DNA of 64,000 nucleotides from Eisenbergiella tayi (GTDB lineage Bacteria > Bacillota > Clostridia > Lachnospirales > Lachnospiraceae), in assembly GCF_001881565.1 (NCBI RefSeq), contig NZ_MPDJ01000004.1:165126-229125 (forward strand), in the 5' to 3' direction. The notes under the pieces are model-generated. The model was not told the origin of the DNA. It was given only the letters and a program-made list of their open reading frames with translations, and did not search any database. This document shows, piece after piece, positions 18,216-28,471 of this stretch (position 1 is the stretch's first letter; the number at the start of each line of letters is the position of its first letter). A program made the translations under genes and the position numbers.

Positions 18216-19142
18216 TCAGAATATCCGGTAATCAAAAAACTTATAGGCAACGTAATAAGAAACCGATATGAACAGACAGGAAACTGCCGACTTAAACACA
18301 CCCATCGCAGTCGCCGGGCCAAACTGGGCATCTATCAGCCCTATGCGGTAGATAAAGGTATCAATAATATCGCCTGTTTCATAAACCTGAGGACTGTACA
18401 GATTCAGCACCTGATCGAATCCTGCATTCAGCACATTCCCCAAAGCCAGGACACACATCAATACTACAATCATACGGATACCCGGCAGCGTTACATGCCA
18501 CATTTTCTGAAACCGGTTCGCTCCGTCCATGGTTGCCGCTTCATAGAGGCTGAGATCAATCCCCGTGATGGCCGCCAGATATACTACTGTGCCAAAGCCA
18601 AAGCCCTTCCATACATCAGTCATGATAATTGTGGGCTGAAACCATTTATTGCTTCCCAGGAAAAAAATAGAATCAATACCGAACAGATTCAGAACCTGGT
18701 TCACAATACCCTGGGAAGGGGAAAGAATATCTATCATAACGCCGCCAAGAACCACCCAGGAAAGGAAATAGGGAAGGTAAATGGCAGTCTGTACTGTCCT
18801 CCGGAATTTGCTGGAGCGCACTTCATTAAGCAATATCGCCACCGTAATGGGAACCACAAGCCCCAATACGATTTTAAAAAAAGCAATGACAACGGTATTT
18901 CTTAAGGCTGACATCGCTCCCGGCATGTTGATGAGATATGTAAAGTTATCGAGGCCAATCCATTTCTGATCCCCGAACAGCCCCTTGGCCGGAATGAATT
19001 TCTGAAATGCAATTACCATACCTGCCATAGGGATATAACAAAATATAAAAGTGAAAATAATTCCCGGTATGAGCATCATGTGCAAAGGAAGTTCCCTCTT
19101 GAGCACATGCTTTTTTTTATGATTTATCTTAGAAGCCGCCAT
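18216..19142 (-). CDS. Carbohydrate ABC transporter permease, LplB/MalF type
   Basis: A 308-residue six-helix permease. The EAA loop is LYEAATMDGANRFQ; the N-terminus HKKKHVLKRELPLHMMLIPG is typical of LplB. The ATG at 19142 with GGAG upstream is preferred; an in-frame extension to 19265 would overlap the solute-binding protein gene and has no site. It forms a heterodimeric channel with the downstream permease. Confidence 0.92.
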   Translation of the reverse strand: MAASKINHKKKHVLKRELPLHMMLIPGIIFTFIFCYIPMAGMVIAFQKFIPAKGLFGDQKWIGLDNFTYLINMPGAMSALRNTVVIAFFKIVLGLVVPITVAILLNEVRSSKFRRTVQTAIYLPYFLSWVVLGGVMIDILSPSQGIVNQVLNLFGIDSIFFLGSNKWFQPTIIMTDVWKGFGFGTVVYLAAITGIDLSLYEAATMDGANRFQKMWHVTLPGIRMIVVLMCVLALGNVLNAGFDQVLNLYSPQVYETGDIIDTFIYRIGLIDAQFGPATAMGVFKSAVSCLFISVSYYVAYKFFDYRIF

Positions 19143-19243
19143 ATTCTCCCACTCCTTTAAACCTTTTGGTAAGAAATCCCATGCGGCCCGGCATAAAACC
19201 GATGGGCCGCATGGTCTGGTACCCGTTATTCTTACGAAGCTGC

Positions 19244-20983
19244 TTATTTCACAGAAGAATACCACTCATTTACTTCCGCTGTCATATCATCTCCGCCTAA
19301 TTTATTGAAATCTGCCACAAAGGTATCAAAATCATCAATAGAGGATTCGCCGATAATAATCTTAGTGTAGATTTCATCACGCATGGTTTCCAGTGTGGAA
19401 AGTTTCTCTGTCATTGTTTCCGTCGGCGCGCCTACAAACTTATTAATCATGATACGGCCGCTTTCATTCATCTCATTAATGGAAGAATAGGAACTGGGCG
19501 CAGGTCCGTAGATTCTCTCCCATCCCCATAAAGCAAAGCCTTCGTCACTTCCTGAATAATAGCTGTCCAGTTTATCCTGAATAGACTTGGCCTCACCGGT
19601 AAGGGAAGACGCATCCCTGGACTGACGGGCGGCTTCAATATCCAGATAAGCCTGCAGATTCTTTTCGGGCATGGAACACTGGATAGGAGAAAGCTTCCAT
19701 ACACCTTCCGCTTCCGGAGGCGCATAGTATTTTCCGTTATCTCCTGTTTCTCCCCAGCATTTTTCGATAAACAGATTAATCATCTTAACAACAGCTTCCG
19801 GATTTTCGAAATTCTTATTTACAGCAATCCATCTGTTGGTTCCCAAATCCGCCTGTGCTGTGGAGGGCTCGCCGGTTGCACTGGGAAGCGGATATGCAGA
19901 CCACTGGCTGTCGGAATCATTGTCTTTACAGGACTGGAAAGGAGTGAGGGAAAGCCACTGCTGTCCGAAGGAAAAGCCGCATTTTCCTGCCGCTGCCGAT
20001 TCACCGGCTTTAGTGGAATCTTTTACACCGAACTCAGCATCAATGTAGCCTTTTTCATACATGTCATGAAGAGCTGCCAGCGCTGTCTTGCATTCAGGCT
20101 GAATTGCGCCGTAAGCAAGCTGTCCGTCTTTTTCCACCCAAATGCCTGGATATGCGCCATAAGCGTTGAAAAATCCTCTCAAGCCGCCGAAACCGCCGCC
20201 CAGAAGGGAGGTTCCTGCAATGCCGATACCTACGGTATCTTTCTGGCCGTTGCCGTCAAAGTCAGCGTTCACAAACTGATCTATCATGTTCATCACTTCA
20301 TCCATAGTCGTGGGTACTTCCAGATTCAGCTTTTCCAGCCAGTCGGTACGAATCCACATAAGATCTACGGAATCAACGCTGCCGCCGGTAACCGGAAGAC
20401 CATACTGCACGCCGTCCTTCTGTCCTGCCAGGAAGGGAGAATCTCCTTCCTGATACATAACTTCTTTGGTGAAATCGGTTGCATACTGTTCAAAAACAGG
20501 CCCCATTTCCTGTACCAGTCCGGCATCGATAAGCTGCATCATCTGTGTGGAGGTGACGCACATAACGTCGGGAAGATCTTCACTTGCCATGGATACGTTC
20601 ATCTTCTGGTTGAATTCATCATCGCCTTTAACAATCCAGTCGTATACAACTTTGATTCCCAGCTCTTCCTCGTAGGTGTCCAGCCAGAAGTTATCTTCCA
20701 GGGTCTGGCCTGGAAGGTTGGCGAGCACGTTGGTTTCGATGGTGTCATCGGTGGCGCGGACAAAATGGATTTCCAGCGGATCGGCATATTTGCCGAAGGG
20801 ATCGGCCTGCGATGATGTATCGGCGGCTTCGGTTCCTGCGGGTTGGGAGCTTTCGGTGGATGGTGTGGTAGTGGAATTGGACGCTGCGGATTCCTGCGGG
20901 GTATTGCCGGAATTGCCGCAGGCTGTCAGAGACAGAGCCATGACGGCGGTTAGAAGAATGCTTAGTAGTTGTTTCTTTTTCAT
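19244..20983 (-). CDS. Extracellular solute-binding lipoprotein, LplA type
   Basis: A 579-residue lipoprotein that captures the oligosaccharide for the LplB/LplC permeases. The signal peptide ends in lipobox LTAC (Cys about 21), followed by a Ser/Thr/Glu-rich linker to about residue 60. A long type-1 binding fold follows, characteristic of the 500-580-residue LplA branch. The ATG has AAAGGAGG upstream. It is the first gene of an eight-gene operon that ends at 8553 and has a clear sigma-A promoter in front. Confidence 0.92.
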   Translation of the reverse strand: MKKKQLLSILLTAVMALSLTACGNSGNTPQESAASNSTTTPSTESSQPAGTEAADTSSQADPFGKYADPLEIHFVRATDDTIETNVLANLPGQTLEDNFWLDTYEEELGIKVVYDWIVKGDDEFNQKMNVSMASEDLPDVMCVTSTQMMQLIDAGLVQEMGPVFEQYATDFTKEVMYQEGDSPFLAGQKDGVQYGLPVTGGSVDSVDLMWIRTDWLEKLNLEVPTTMDEVMNMIDQFVNADFDGNGQKDTVGIGIAGTSLLGGGFGGLRGFFNAYGAYPGIWVEKDGQLAYGAIQPECKTALAALHDMYEKGYIDAEFGVKDSTKAGESAAAGKCGFSFGQQWLSLTPFQSCKDNDSDSQWSAYPLPSATGEPSTAQADLGTNRWIAVNKNFENPEAVVKMINLFIEKCWGETGDNGKYYAPPEAEGVWKLSPIQCSMPEKNLQAYLDIEAARQSRDASSLTGEAKSIQDKLDSYYSGSDEGFALWGWERIYGPAPSSYSSINEMNESGRIMINKFVGAPTETMTEKLSTLETMRDEIYTKIIIGESSIDDFDTFVADFNKLGGDDMTAEVNEWYSSVK

Positions 20984-21013
20984 AGAAAAACCCCTCCTTT
21001 TTTTGATATTTTT

Positions 21014-21042
21014 ATTATAGGGAAAGGGAGGGGGTGGGACAA
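21014..21042 (-). promoter_or_regulatory. Sigma-A promoter of the lplA-type operon
   Basis: On the minus strand TTGTCC (21042-21037) and a perfect TATAAT (21019-21014) are separated by exactly 17 bp. The predicted start is near 21007, giving a short leader before the ATG at 20983. A C-rich stretch fills the spacer. Confidence 0.75.
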
Positions 21043-21242
21043 TTGCGTTATTTTGATATTTGTTGTGATTTTGTGACTTTTGTATGGTTTTATAAAAATA
21101 TTTATTAATAATTTAATATTATGTAAGTAGATTACCATCCATATAACAAAAAAAGAAAATTTGTAACATTAAATTCTATTATTTATAAACTTTTTTCTAT
21201 AAATTACATATTTTCGTAATATAGTTGTTTATCTCAAAGAAC

Positions 21243-22679
21243 CTATTTATTACTCGTCTTTTTTAACAATGTTGATTTCACAACATCTATTATTAATGGA
21301 TCTTTAATAAAAAATAAAAAAGCAAAATAGCAGAATCCCCCCAAAATAACTACTATTACAGTATTTATTATCGATGCATCTAATTGGTTTGCTACAACTT
21401 TTGTTATAATAAACATGACTATAGCACTAACAAAATAATTTCTACTTGTTTTTATCAATTTATTGACTTCTAATTTGTTTTTTACAAAAATTATTTGGAA
21501 TGAGACAATTATAGCTTCACTAATTAAAGAGGCTATCGTTGCCCCTATTGATTGCAATGCATGTATTAATACAAGATTACATAAAAAATTGGAAATTGCA
21601 CCAATAAATAATGAAATGATATATTTTTTTTGTTTTCCAATTGCTACAAGATATTGCATTCCTATAGTATCACTCATACCCTGAAATAAGATAATAAATC
21701 CACTAATCTGTAAAATCATTGATACTTTCAGAAACTCATTTCCAAAGAACCATGGAACAAATAAATCTGAAATACTACATAATCCAAAAGCTATAGGAAA
21801 TGCCATAAAATAAACATATCTCATCGATTTGTTAATATACTCATTTACTTCACTATATTTACCTTGCTTATAAGAATATGCTATCTGCGGTAATAAAACC
21901 GTACCAAAGGCTAAAACTATTTTCAAGAATACTTGATTTATTTTTAATGCTTGTTCATAGTATCCATTTTCTATATAATCACCAGTAAAAATACCAAGCA
22001 TTGTTTTATCCAATAATGTATATATTGAAGTCGCTATTGATGGTAGAAAGAACACTAAACTATTTCTCAAATCTTTCTTTATTGTTAATCTTCTAATGGG
22101 AATTTTAAATATCGTTTTTCTAAGGTCATACCAAAGTATCACAAAAGTCACTAATGCAATTGTACTACTACCAACAACATATAAAGTCAAATCATCTGGT
22201 TTATGAATAAATATTATAACAAATAATAAATCAATTAATTTTAATGTAAATCCACGAGTTGTCAATGTTCTAAATTTTTCAATACCTTGATAATACCATC
22301 CTATATTTAATGGAACGTTTATTAAATGTATACCAAGTATCAACAAAATAATAGTATTATCACTAATAATACAAAAAATAATATAGATTACAAATACAAA
22401 TATAGTAGCTATGCATTTTACTATCTGTATACTCCAAAATCGTTCACTTCTCTCCAAAATAGAATCTTTTACATATGATATTTCTCGTCTACCATATGTA
22501 TCACATCCTAATGTTGCTATAAGTACAAAATAACTTGTCATTGTGTATGAATAGCTATATTTACCAATACCCGTCACTCCTAAACTTCTTGAAAGAAAAG
22601 GCATCGTAATTACAGGACTAATTACTAAGAGTATTTGATATGCCATATTATATATATAATTCTTTTTTATCTTGTTCAA
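21243..22679 (-). CDS. wzx: Oligosaccharide flippase, Wzx type
   Basis: A 478-residue polytopic membrane protein of the polysaccharide-transport branch of the MOP superfamily, with about 12-14 helices. N-terminal features YQILLVISPVITMPFLSRSLG and GIGKYSYSYTM are typical. It flips undecaprenyl-linked capsule repeat units across the membrane. No good ATG exists outside the upstream gene. A TTG at 22679 with AGAAAGG seven bases ahead gives the best start, overlapping the polymerase gene by 32 bp. It is the last gene of the AT-rich cassette. Confidence 0.88.
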   Translation of the reverse strand: MNKIKKNYIYNMAYQILLVISPVITMPFLSRSLGVTGIGKYSYSYTMTSYFVLIATLGCDTYGRREISYVKDSILERSERFWSIQIVKCIATIFVFVIYIIFCIISDNTIILLILGIHLINVPLNIGWYYQGIEKFRTLTTRGFTLKLIDLLFVIIFIHKPDDLTLYVVGSSTIALVTFVILWYDLRKTIFKIPIRRLTIKKDLRNSLVFFLPSIATSIYTLLDKTMLGIFTGDYIENGYYEQALKINQVFLKIVLAFGTVLLPQIAYSYKQGKYSEVNEYINKSMRYVYFMAFPIAFGLCSISDLFVPWFFGNEFLKVSMILQISGFIILFQGMSDTIGMQYLVAIGKQKKYIISLFIGAISNFLCNLVLIHALQSIGATIASLISEAIIVSFQIIFVKNKLEVNKLIKTSRNYFVSAIVMFIITKVVANQLDASIINTVIVVILGGFCYFAFLFFIKDPLIIDVVKSTLLKKTSNK

Positions 22680-23763
22680 TAGAATACCTTTCTTTCGAAA
22701 CAGGGGGAAAAATAACAGGTGCCGCAAAAAAAAGTATTATGTTCATAAAAATATTTGGGCTAAAACTTTCTGTAAAGATATAAATAATATATGAAATCAG
22801 GATAACAGCTTTTCGTATATCATAAATTTTATTAACATAGTTGCATGAACTAATAATTAACCATGAAATTAATAAGAATCCTAATATACCATATTGAATA
22901 TACAAATAGATATAGCCATTATCAAATAGAGTAAAATCATTTAAGATATTATTACCAAATAGGGTAAATCTATAATTAGTAATATAATAGTTAGAATACG
23001 ACACCCTACCATTTAATAATATATTCAATATACTAATTTCTTCAGATTTCCCATATAATAAAGCAGATGTAAAGGAAAGAATTATTAAAATCATATATAA
23101 GTACTTTGGCAATTTTAATATTATTGATCGTGCCAACTCTATTTTTGTCAAAAAGCACAAACTAATCAACAAAAAAACGCTTAATGCACCTGTCCTGCTT
23201 CCTGAATAATTAAAAATAAAAAGATTGACAATCATCCAAAAGATTAGGTTATAGATTTTCAGACTACTATATTTTACATAAATATAAAGTGAAATTAAAA
23301 TAAATAATGACAGATGTAAAGAATTTGGATGACCATATCCTAGCGAATACCTAATATCAAACCCACCATTTCTCCACATCTCTATACTTTTATTTTCCAC
23401 AATACCTAAAAATGAAAGAGAAATAACCGTTATGAATGTTATTAATCGAATTTTATACATCCCCATAAATAACTTTTCCATATTGACATTTTTCATTCCA
23501 ATAATACAAATACATGTTAATAATAATGTTGGTTTTCTGGTTATAAACAAACTAATTATTCCTAATAAGCTTAAAACCATAGCCCAAATTAATTCTTCTG
23601 GTTTATATTTTTCAACAGTTACTTTTAGAATCAGAGCAAGAACCCCAAAAACTATGAGAATTTGATAGAATAAACTGTCATTATCCAGTCCTATTCCCTT
23701 ACATATAACATTCAGATAAACAAAAAATAAAAATAGATTTGAATTTCTTAATCCTGACTGCAT
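22648..23763 (-). CDS. wzy: Polysaccharide repeat-unit polymerase, Wzy-like
   Basis: A 371-residue protein made almost wholly of hydrophobic helices (about ten) with a larger hydrophilic loop in the C-terminal half, including a YSGSRTGALSVFLL segment like those in O-antigen ligase/polymerase proteins. It sits between the glycosyltransferase and the flippase. Such polymerases are poorly conserved, so the call rests on topology, the short motif and context. A GGAGG site precedes the ATG. It is very AT-rich. Confidence 0.75.
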   Translation of the reverse strand: MQSGLRNSNLFLFFVYLNVICKGIGLDNDSLFYQILIVFGVLALILKVTVEKYKPEELIWAMVLSLLGIISLFITRKPTLLLTCICIIGMKNVNMEKLFMGMYKIRLITFITVISLSFLGIVENKSIEMWRNGGFDIRYSLGYGHPNSLHLSLFILISLYIYVKYSSLKIYNLIFWMIVNLFIFNYSGSRTGALSVFLLISLCFLTKIELARSIILKLPKYLYMILIILSFTSALLYGKSEEISILNILLNGRVSYSNYYITNYRFTLFGNNILNDFTLFDNGYIYLYIQYGILGFLLISWLIISSCNYVNKIYDIRKAVILISYIIYIFTESFSPNIFMNIILFFAAPVIFPPVSKERYSIEQDKKELYI

Positions 23764-23781
23764 TAATAACCTCCACTATCT

Positions 23782-24900
23782 TTATTTCATCTTTGCGATT
23801 TCAGCACTCTCTATATAATAGTTTTCTATTTCTGATACTACTGTATTAATATCAAATCCAGCATTAATAATATATCGTTGCATATTACTATGACTATATA
23901 CATTGTGTGCAAATTCAATACTTTCACTCGCCCACATCTCAGCGCTATTATCTAATGATAGATGCTTATATAAAGGGGAAATTTCAACCTCCTTTGGTAT
24001 TCTTTCCGAACCAACAACTGGAATACCAGAAGCCTGTGCCTCAACCGCAACAATGCCCAATCCCTCATAAAGTGAAGGAAATAAAAAAACGTCCATCGCC
24101 TGATATATTCGATTCATATCTCGCCGGTTATCAAGAAATAATACATTATTTGTTAAAGACATTAAGTTAACTTTAGTTATTATCTGACTCTTTAAGTTTC
24201 CAGATCCTACAAGAAGTAGAACAGCATCATTACGTTTTCTTCTAATTTCCATAAATATTTCAAGTAAAAAATCATGATTTTTCTCTGGTTGGAATCTACC
24301 AACATGACCTATTACGAATTTATTACTGATATTTAGTTCTTTTCTTATCGTTTCTCTCATTAATGTATTAGCTACAAATTTACTAGAATCAATAGCATTA
24401 GTTAACACATGAAATTTTTTATGTTTGAACAAATATCTTCCCGCATCTTGTGAACAAGCAAACAAGTCTGTAGCATGAATTGTATACAATCGTTGTAATA
24501 TATATTTAATGTATTTTTTATAATCCTGCGTCATTGAATTACTATGCGAATGTGCAATTCTTACCGGTACCCCACATTTTTCAGCTATGCGTAAACAGAA
24601 ATAACCAATTGAATATGTATGCATATGAACAATTTTATAATTTTTATTTTCTAATAATATATTTGTTAATTGATTTTGAAATTTAATAATATTAAAATCT
24701 TCTCTTACTGAAGTATAGTAAATTTCACCTCCTAAACTACATATCTCATCGTCATAAAATTGTTTTTCTGGATATTCAACCAAAAAATCGAATTGTAGTT
24801 TATTTCGATCAATATTTCTATAAATATTCATTAATAATGCTTGTGTTCCTCCCGCCTCCATTCTTTGTAATATATGTAAAACACGTATTACTTCTCCCAT
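23782..24900 (-). CDS. Glycosyltransferase family 4
   Basis: A 372-residue GT-B enzyme. The N-terminal domain starts VLHILQRMEAGGTQALLMN, and the C-terminal nucleotide-sugar domain has GHVGRFQPEKNHDFLL and the EX7E-type motif SLYEGLGIVAVEAQ. It transfers one sugar to the lipid-linked capsule repeat unit on the cytoplasmic face. AAGGGGA precedes the ATG. Donor and linkage cannot be inferred. Confidence 0.9.
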   Translation of the reverse strand: MGEVIRVLHILQRMEAGGTQALLMNIYRNIDRNKLQFDFLVEYPEKQFYDDEICSLGGEIYYTSVREDFNIIKFQNQLTNILLENKNYKIVHMHTYSIGYFCLRIAEKCGVPVRIAHSHSNSMTQDYKKYIKYILQRLYTIHATDLFACSQDAGRYLFKHKKFHVLTNAIDSSKFVANTLMRETIRKELNISNKFVIGHVGRFQPEKNHDFLLEIFMEIRRKRNDAVLLLVGSGNLKSQIITKVNLMSLTNNVLFLDNRRDMNRIYQAMDVFLFPSLYEGLGIVAVEAQASGIPVVGSERIPKEVEISPLYKHLSLDNSAEMWASESIEFAHNVYSHSNMQRYIINAGFDINTVVSEIENYYIESAEIAKMK

Positions 24901-25033
24901 ATTAGTTCCCCTTGTATTTTAAAATAATAAAAGCTTCAGTTACCTATTCTCCAATAAATCGTTGTATAAAAATCAATTATGATTTATTTTAATTATTCTG
25001 ATTACCCAAGAATTCATGAATTGTTCGCCTCTT

Positions 25034-26806
25034 CTAATTTTTCAAGTTATCAACTATACTCTGAATTTTTTCCTGTCCAATTGTTGACTTAATTAAATCT
25101 TTACTTTTACGAATTATTTCAGATTGAAAGTTTCTCGGACGGCTTAAATCAAAAAAATCATAAATAGCATCAGCATCTTGCTTCATTTCAGTAAATACTT
25201 CCATGAATACAGGTCGTTCCAAATCCTCTCGCATAAATTCCGTTAAATTTTCTAATAATGATTCTTTATCTCGTGCCATAAGATATGTGAAATTATTAGA
25301 TTTTACCCATCCCTCTGCAGTAGTATAATGTCGAGCCGTTGTATGTAAATCACTTGCTGAATTTTTCCACATTTTATTAAAGTAAAATTCTGATCCTCCT
25401 TGATTATTTATCATAAGAATATGCACATTTTTACTAATATGACGTAAGCGTATAGCATTCATATCATAAAAAAAGGCAAGATCCCCAATAATAAGATAAC
25501 TTTGTTTATTTGATGCGGCTGTCGCTTGTCCCAAGAAAGAAGAAAGACAACCATCTATTCCATGAGTACCAATATTTGCATAAACATTTATTCCTTGATT
25601 CATCTTAAAAAAATTCGTTATACGTATACTATTATTTATACTTAAATGTAGGATTGAATCACTAGGTATACGTTCGACAATTTGTTGAATAGCATAAATG
25701 TGTGAATAGGGAAATTCTGGGATAATAATAGAATTTGTATATTCTTTCCACTTATTATAATACTCTCGACTGTTCTTATATGTATCATCCGTATTATCTT
25801 TACAGAAATCAAAAAAATACTCAGGAGAACATTCAAATATGGTAGTTATACTTTTATACATATCAACAACATGGCCATCCTCCTGTATAGACCAATGTTC
25901 AAATTTTCCAGCAAATTTTCTCAGTTGTTCCTTTATTCCAGACATGATATTACCACCAAAAGAAATAACAATATCCGGTAATAATTCCTTAACGATTTCA
26001 GTATTGGCATATCGAACATCCATACATACAGATGTATTAATAATTTCATCTAATGCTATATTAGAGGTACACTCTACTGCTATCGTAGTATTATAATGAC
26101 TGAAAAAATATTTAATTAATGAAAGTAACTTATTGGAGATATGATTATTTTGGCCACATGTAACTAATATTCTTTTTGAATTCTTTAATTTTTCAATTTT
26201 TTTGTTCCAAACAGCTACTTCATCATCTATACATAACCTATCAATTTTGGTGACTTTAGGTAATTCTTTTATATTAAATGAATTATTATAGGTATTCATT
26301 GGTATGTTAATATGAACAGGTCCTTTAGAGTGATGATTTAATTCTAAAAAGGCTTCATTAACTAATCTTTGACAAAATACTTCATCAGCCCTATTTCTTA
26401 TAATCGGAAGATTTACCGATTTACGCACATGACGATCATACATTCCTATTTGATCAATCATTTGATCTTCCCATTGTCCTAACATTGCGGGATCACGATC
26501 ACTTGTCAACACAATAAGTGGAACACCTTGATAAAACGCTTCAGCAATCGGTGGCCAATAATTACAAGTTGCAGTAGATGAAGTGCAAGAAAGCACAACA
26601 GGTTCTCCTTTTTCTTGTGCCAATCCTAAAGCAAAATATCCAGCACTTCGCTCATCTACTACAGAGTAACATTGAAAGAAAGGGTCCTCTTCTACAGAAT
26701 GAACAAATGGGACATTACGGCTACCTGCCGACAATACACACTGACTAATTTCCCATTTTTTCATCAACGCAATAATAATTTGATAAGCTTTTAACTCCGT
26801 ATACAT
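25034..26806 (-). CDS. MenD-like thiamine-diphosphate enzyme in a capsule locus
   Basis: A 590-residue protein with the full three-domain layout of MenD: an N-terminal Pyr domain with SAGSRNVPF and the cofactor-activating Glu in VVDERSAGYFALG, a central domain, and a C-terminal PP domain with the ThDP/metal motif GDLAFFYDMN (about 438) running to NN about 26 residues later. MenD makes the menaquinone precursor SEPHCHC, but no other men gene is present. The start codon overlaps the stop of the pyruvyl-transferase gene (TAATG). A role in making an unusual keto-acid or branched sugar for the polysaccharide, as YerE does for yersiniose, is inference. Confidence 0.8.
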   Translation of the reverse strand: MYTELKAYQIIIALMKKWEISQCVLSAGSRNVPFVHSVEEDPFFQCYSVVDERSAGYFALGLAQEKGEPVVLSCTSSTATCNYWPPIAEAFYQGVPLIVLTSDRDPAMLGQWEDQMIDQIGMYDRHVRKSVNLPIIRNRADEVFCQRLVNEAFLELNHHSKGPVHINIPMNTYNNSFNIKELPKVTKIDRLCIDDEVAVWNKKIEKLKNSKRILVTCGQNNHISNKLLSLIKYFFSHYNTTIAVECTSNIALDEIINTSVCMDVRYANTEIVKELLPDIVISFGGNIMSGIKEQLRKFAGKFEHWSIQEDGHVVDMYKSITTIFECSPEYFFDFCKDNTDDTYKNSREYYNKWKEYTNSIIIPEFPYSHIYAIQQIVERIPSDSILHLSINNSIRITNFFKMNQGINVYANIGTHGIDGCLSSFLGQATAASNKQSYLIIGDLAFFYDMNAIRLRHISKNVHILMINNQGGSEFYFNKMWKNSASDLHTTARHYTTAEGWVKSNNFTYLMARDKESLLENLTEFMREDLERPVFMEVFTEMKQDADAIYDFFDLSRPRNFQSEIIRKSKDLIKSTIGQEKIQSIVDNLKN

Positions 26807-27927
26807 TATCCAATCTCCCGTTTGAAATATTCGTTAGTTTTCTGCCTTTGTTCATATATTATTTTATCAACAAGATCATAGTTAACTTCTTTTTCATTTA
26901 TTTTATTTACATATTGAATAGATTTTGTCAATCGATCCATAAGATTTAATCGCGTTAACAAATCAATTAATTTTTCTTCATTTCCGTAAGAATCATCAAT
27001 ACTCTCTCTTACAATAGTAGTAAATTTCTTATGTGTAATAATAGAGAATATACTTCCATGAAAAGTATCAGTAATAATTTCTTCAGCATTTATAAAATAG
27101 GTGAATATTTCAAATGGAGTACAATTAATAAATCGATCTGCACATTTTTGTATACCACCTATAGCATATATTTTTAATCCACGTTTTTTAGCATAGTCAG
27201 TGATCCAGATTGCTTCATTATTTGAAATTCTTCCGGAATATGCATAGAGAATAAGATATTTTTCTGTCGATTTCCAAATTGGAATTCTATTACATTTATT
27301 TATAAAATCATAAATCAATACAGGATCAAAATGATATTCCGGCATTTTTCCTGTAAGCTGTTCCACTATAATGCCTGAATTTTTATCTCGTACAGAAATG
27401 CAATCAAATGTTTTTAGTAATCTTCCAACTTCATCTGCCTTTCGATAAAACACTAATTTTTCCAGAGTAGTATTACCAAAAGAAGCGGCATAACTAATTA
27501 ACTTCTTAGCACGATTATCTTTCCCAAATAATTCCATAGAACAGCCTACATTAGCATTCTTTTGGATACAATTAAAAACCTCATCACTCCCTATTAAAAG
27601 ACAATCCAGTTCTGGAGTATAATTCATGTCTTTTGATATTCCTAATATTGGAAGATAACTTCTGGAAAAAGCTTCTTTATACTTTAAAAACTCAAATTTA
27701 TGTAATAAAGGAGCGTCGTATCGCATTGTCTCTAGTGCTTTATATACTTTTCCACTTATTCCCCTTTTTTCATTTTGTACTTGACTTATTACAACTGGTT
27801 CTATATGATAATCAACAAATTCAATATTAACTTCCCGCTCCTGTAATATTTCTTTCAAAGCATATGCCTGTAAAAAAGAGCCATAATTCGCAATGCGTTG
27901 CATTGACATAATACCAACCTTATTCAT
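26806..27927 (-). CDS. Polysaccharide pyruvyl transferase family protein
   Basis: A 373-residue protein of the CsaB/WcaK superfamily. It opens MNKVGIMSMQRIANYGSFLQ and has SYAASFGN, a central SVRDKNSG and ITDTFHGSIFSIITHKKF, the usual C-terminal signature. Family members move pyruvate from phosphoenolpyruvate onto a sugar as a ketal, adding negative charge. The sequence alone does not prove the donor. The stop codon is coupled to the MenD-like gene, suggesting joint action. AAGGAAC precedes the ATG. Confidence 0.85.
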   Translation of the reverse strand: MNKVGIMSMQRIANYGSFLQAYALKEILQEREVNIEFVDYHIEPVVISQVQNEKRGISGKVYKALETMRYDAPLLHKFEFLKYKEAFSRSYLPILGISKDMNYTPELDCLLIGSDEVFNCIQKNANVGCSMELFGKDNRAKKLISYAASFGNTTLEKLVFYRKADEVGRLLKTFDCISVRDKNSGIIVEQLTGKMPEYHFDPVLIYDFINKCNRIPIWKSTEKYLILYAYSGRISNNEAIWITDYAKKRGLKIYAIGGIQKCADRFINCTPFEIFTYFINAEEIITDTFHGSIFSIITHKKFTTIVRESIDDSYGNEEKLIDLLTRLNLMDRLTKSIQYVNKINEKEVNYDLVDKIIYEQRQKTNEYFKREIG

Positions 27928-27928
27928 C

Positions 27929-28438
27929 TTACTTTTGTTCCTTATCCTCGATTATTTCTCTAACAAGATTTTTAAATTCTTTAATAAATATCTCATTATT
28001 ACTTTTTAATCCTGTAGTCATAGAACAAACAATCTCATTATAATCTTTAATAGTCTGCTCCAATTTATTAATATCTTCTACTACGATAATATTTTTCTGT
28101 CTTTTAGCCACAGCTAACGCAAATTCCACCTGATGATTATTAACATGTTCATTAAACTGTTTTTGCCTTGGTACAACAATGGGAATTTTTCCAACTTGTA
28201 GTGCCAAAATAAAACTAGATGGACCACCATGAGTAATTACAATCCTTGCTTCTGATATATAATTGAGCATATCTTTATATGGAAATATTTTTTCCCAAGT
28301 ACAATACTGAGGTATATATGTACTAAATCCAGTTTGAATAATAATATCTTCATCAATGTTATTTTTTTTATATTCATCCATATACTTAACCAGACGGTTA
28401 AAAGATTGTTCATGTGTTCCTACTGTAACAAAAATCAT
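27929..28438 (-). CDS. Alg13-like glycosyltransferase subunit (catalytic half)
   Basis: A 169-residue protein equal to the C-terminal half of GT28 enzymes. It opens IFVTVGTHEQSFNRLVKYMD and has the nucleotide-sugar loop ITHGGPSSFILALQVGKIPIVVPR. It corresponds to the Cps14G/EpsF type, which works as a split enzyme with the membrane-anchored Alg14-like partner encoded just upstream. TAGGAGTGAG precedes the ATG. Together they usually add the second sugar to the lipid-linked primer. Confidence 0.88.
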   Translation of the reverse strand: MIFVTVGTHEQSFNRLVKYMDEYKKNNIDEDIIIQTGFSTYIPQYCTWEKIFPYKDMLNYISEARIVITHGGPSSFILALQVGKIPIVVPRQKQFNEHVNNHQVEFALAVAKRQKNIIVVEDINKLEQTIKDYNEIVCSMTTGLKSNNEIFIKEFKNLVREIIEDKEQK

Positions 28439-28471
28439 CTTCTCTCACTCCTAAATAATTATTCTAAGAAA

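Noticed and set aside
25034..26806. Menaquinone biosynthesis gene menD
   Set aside because: No other men gene is present, and it is embedded in and coupled to capsule genes, so only MenD-like is claimed.
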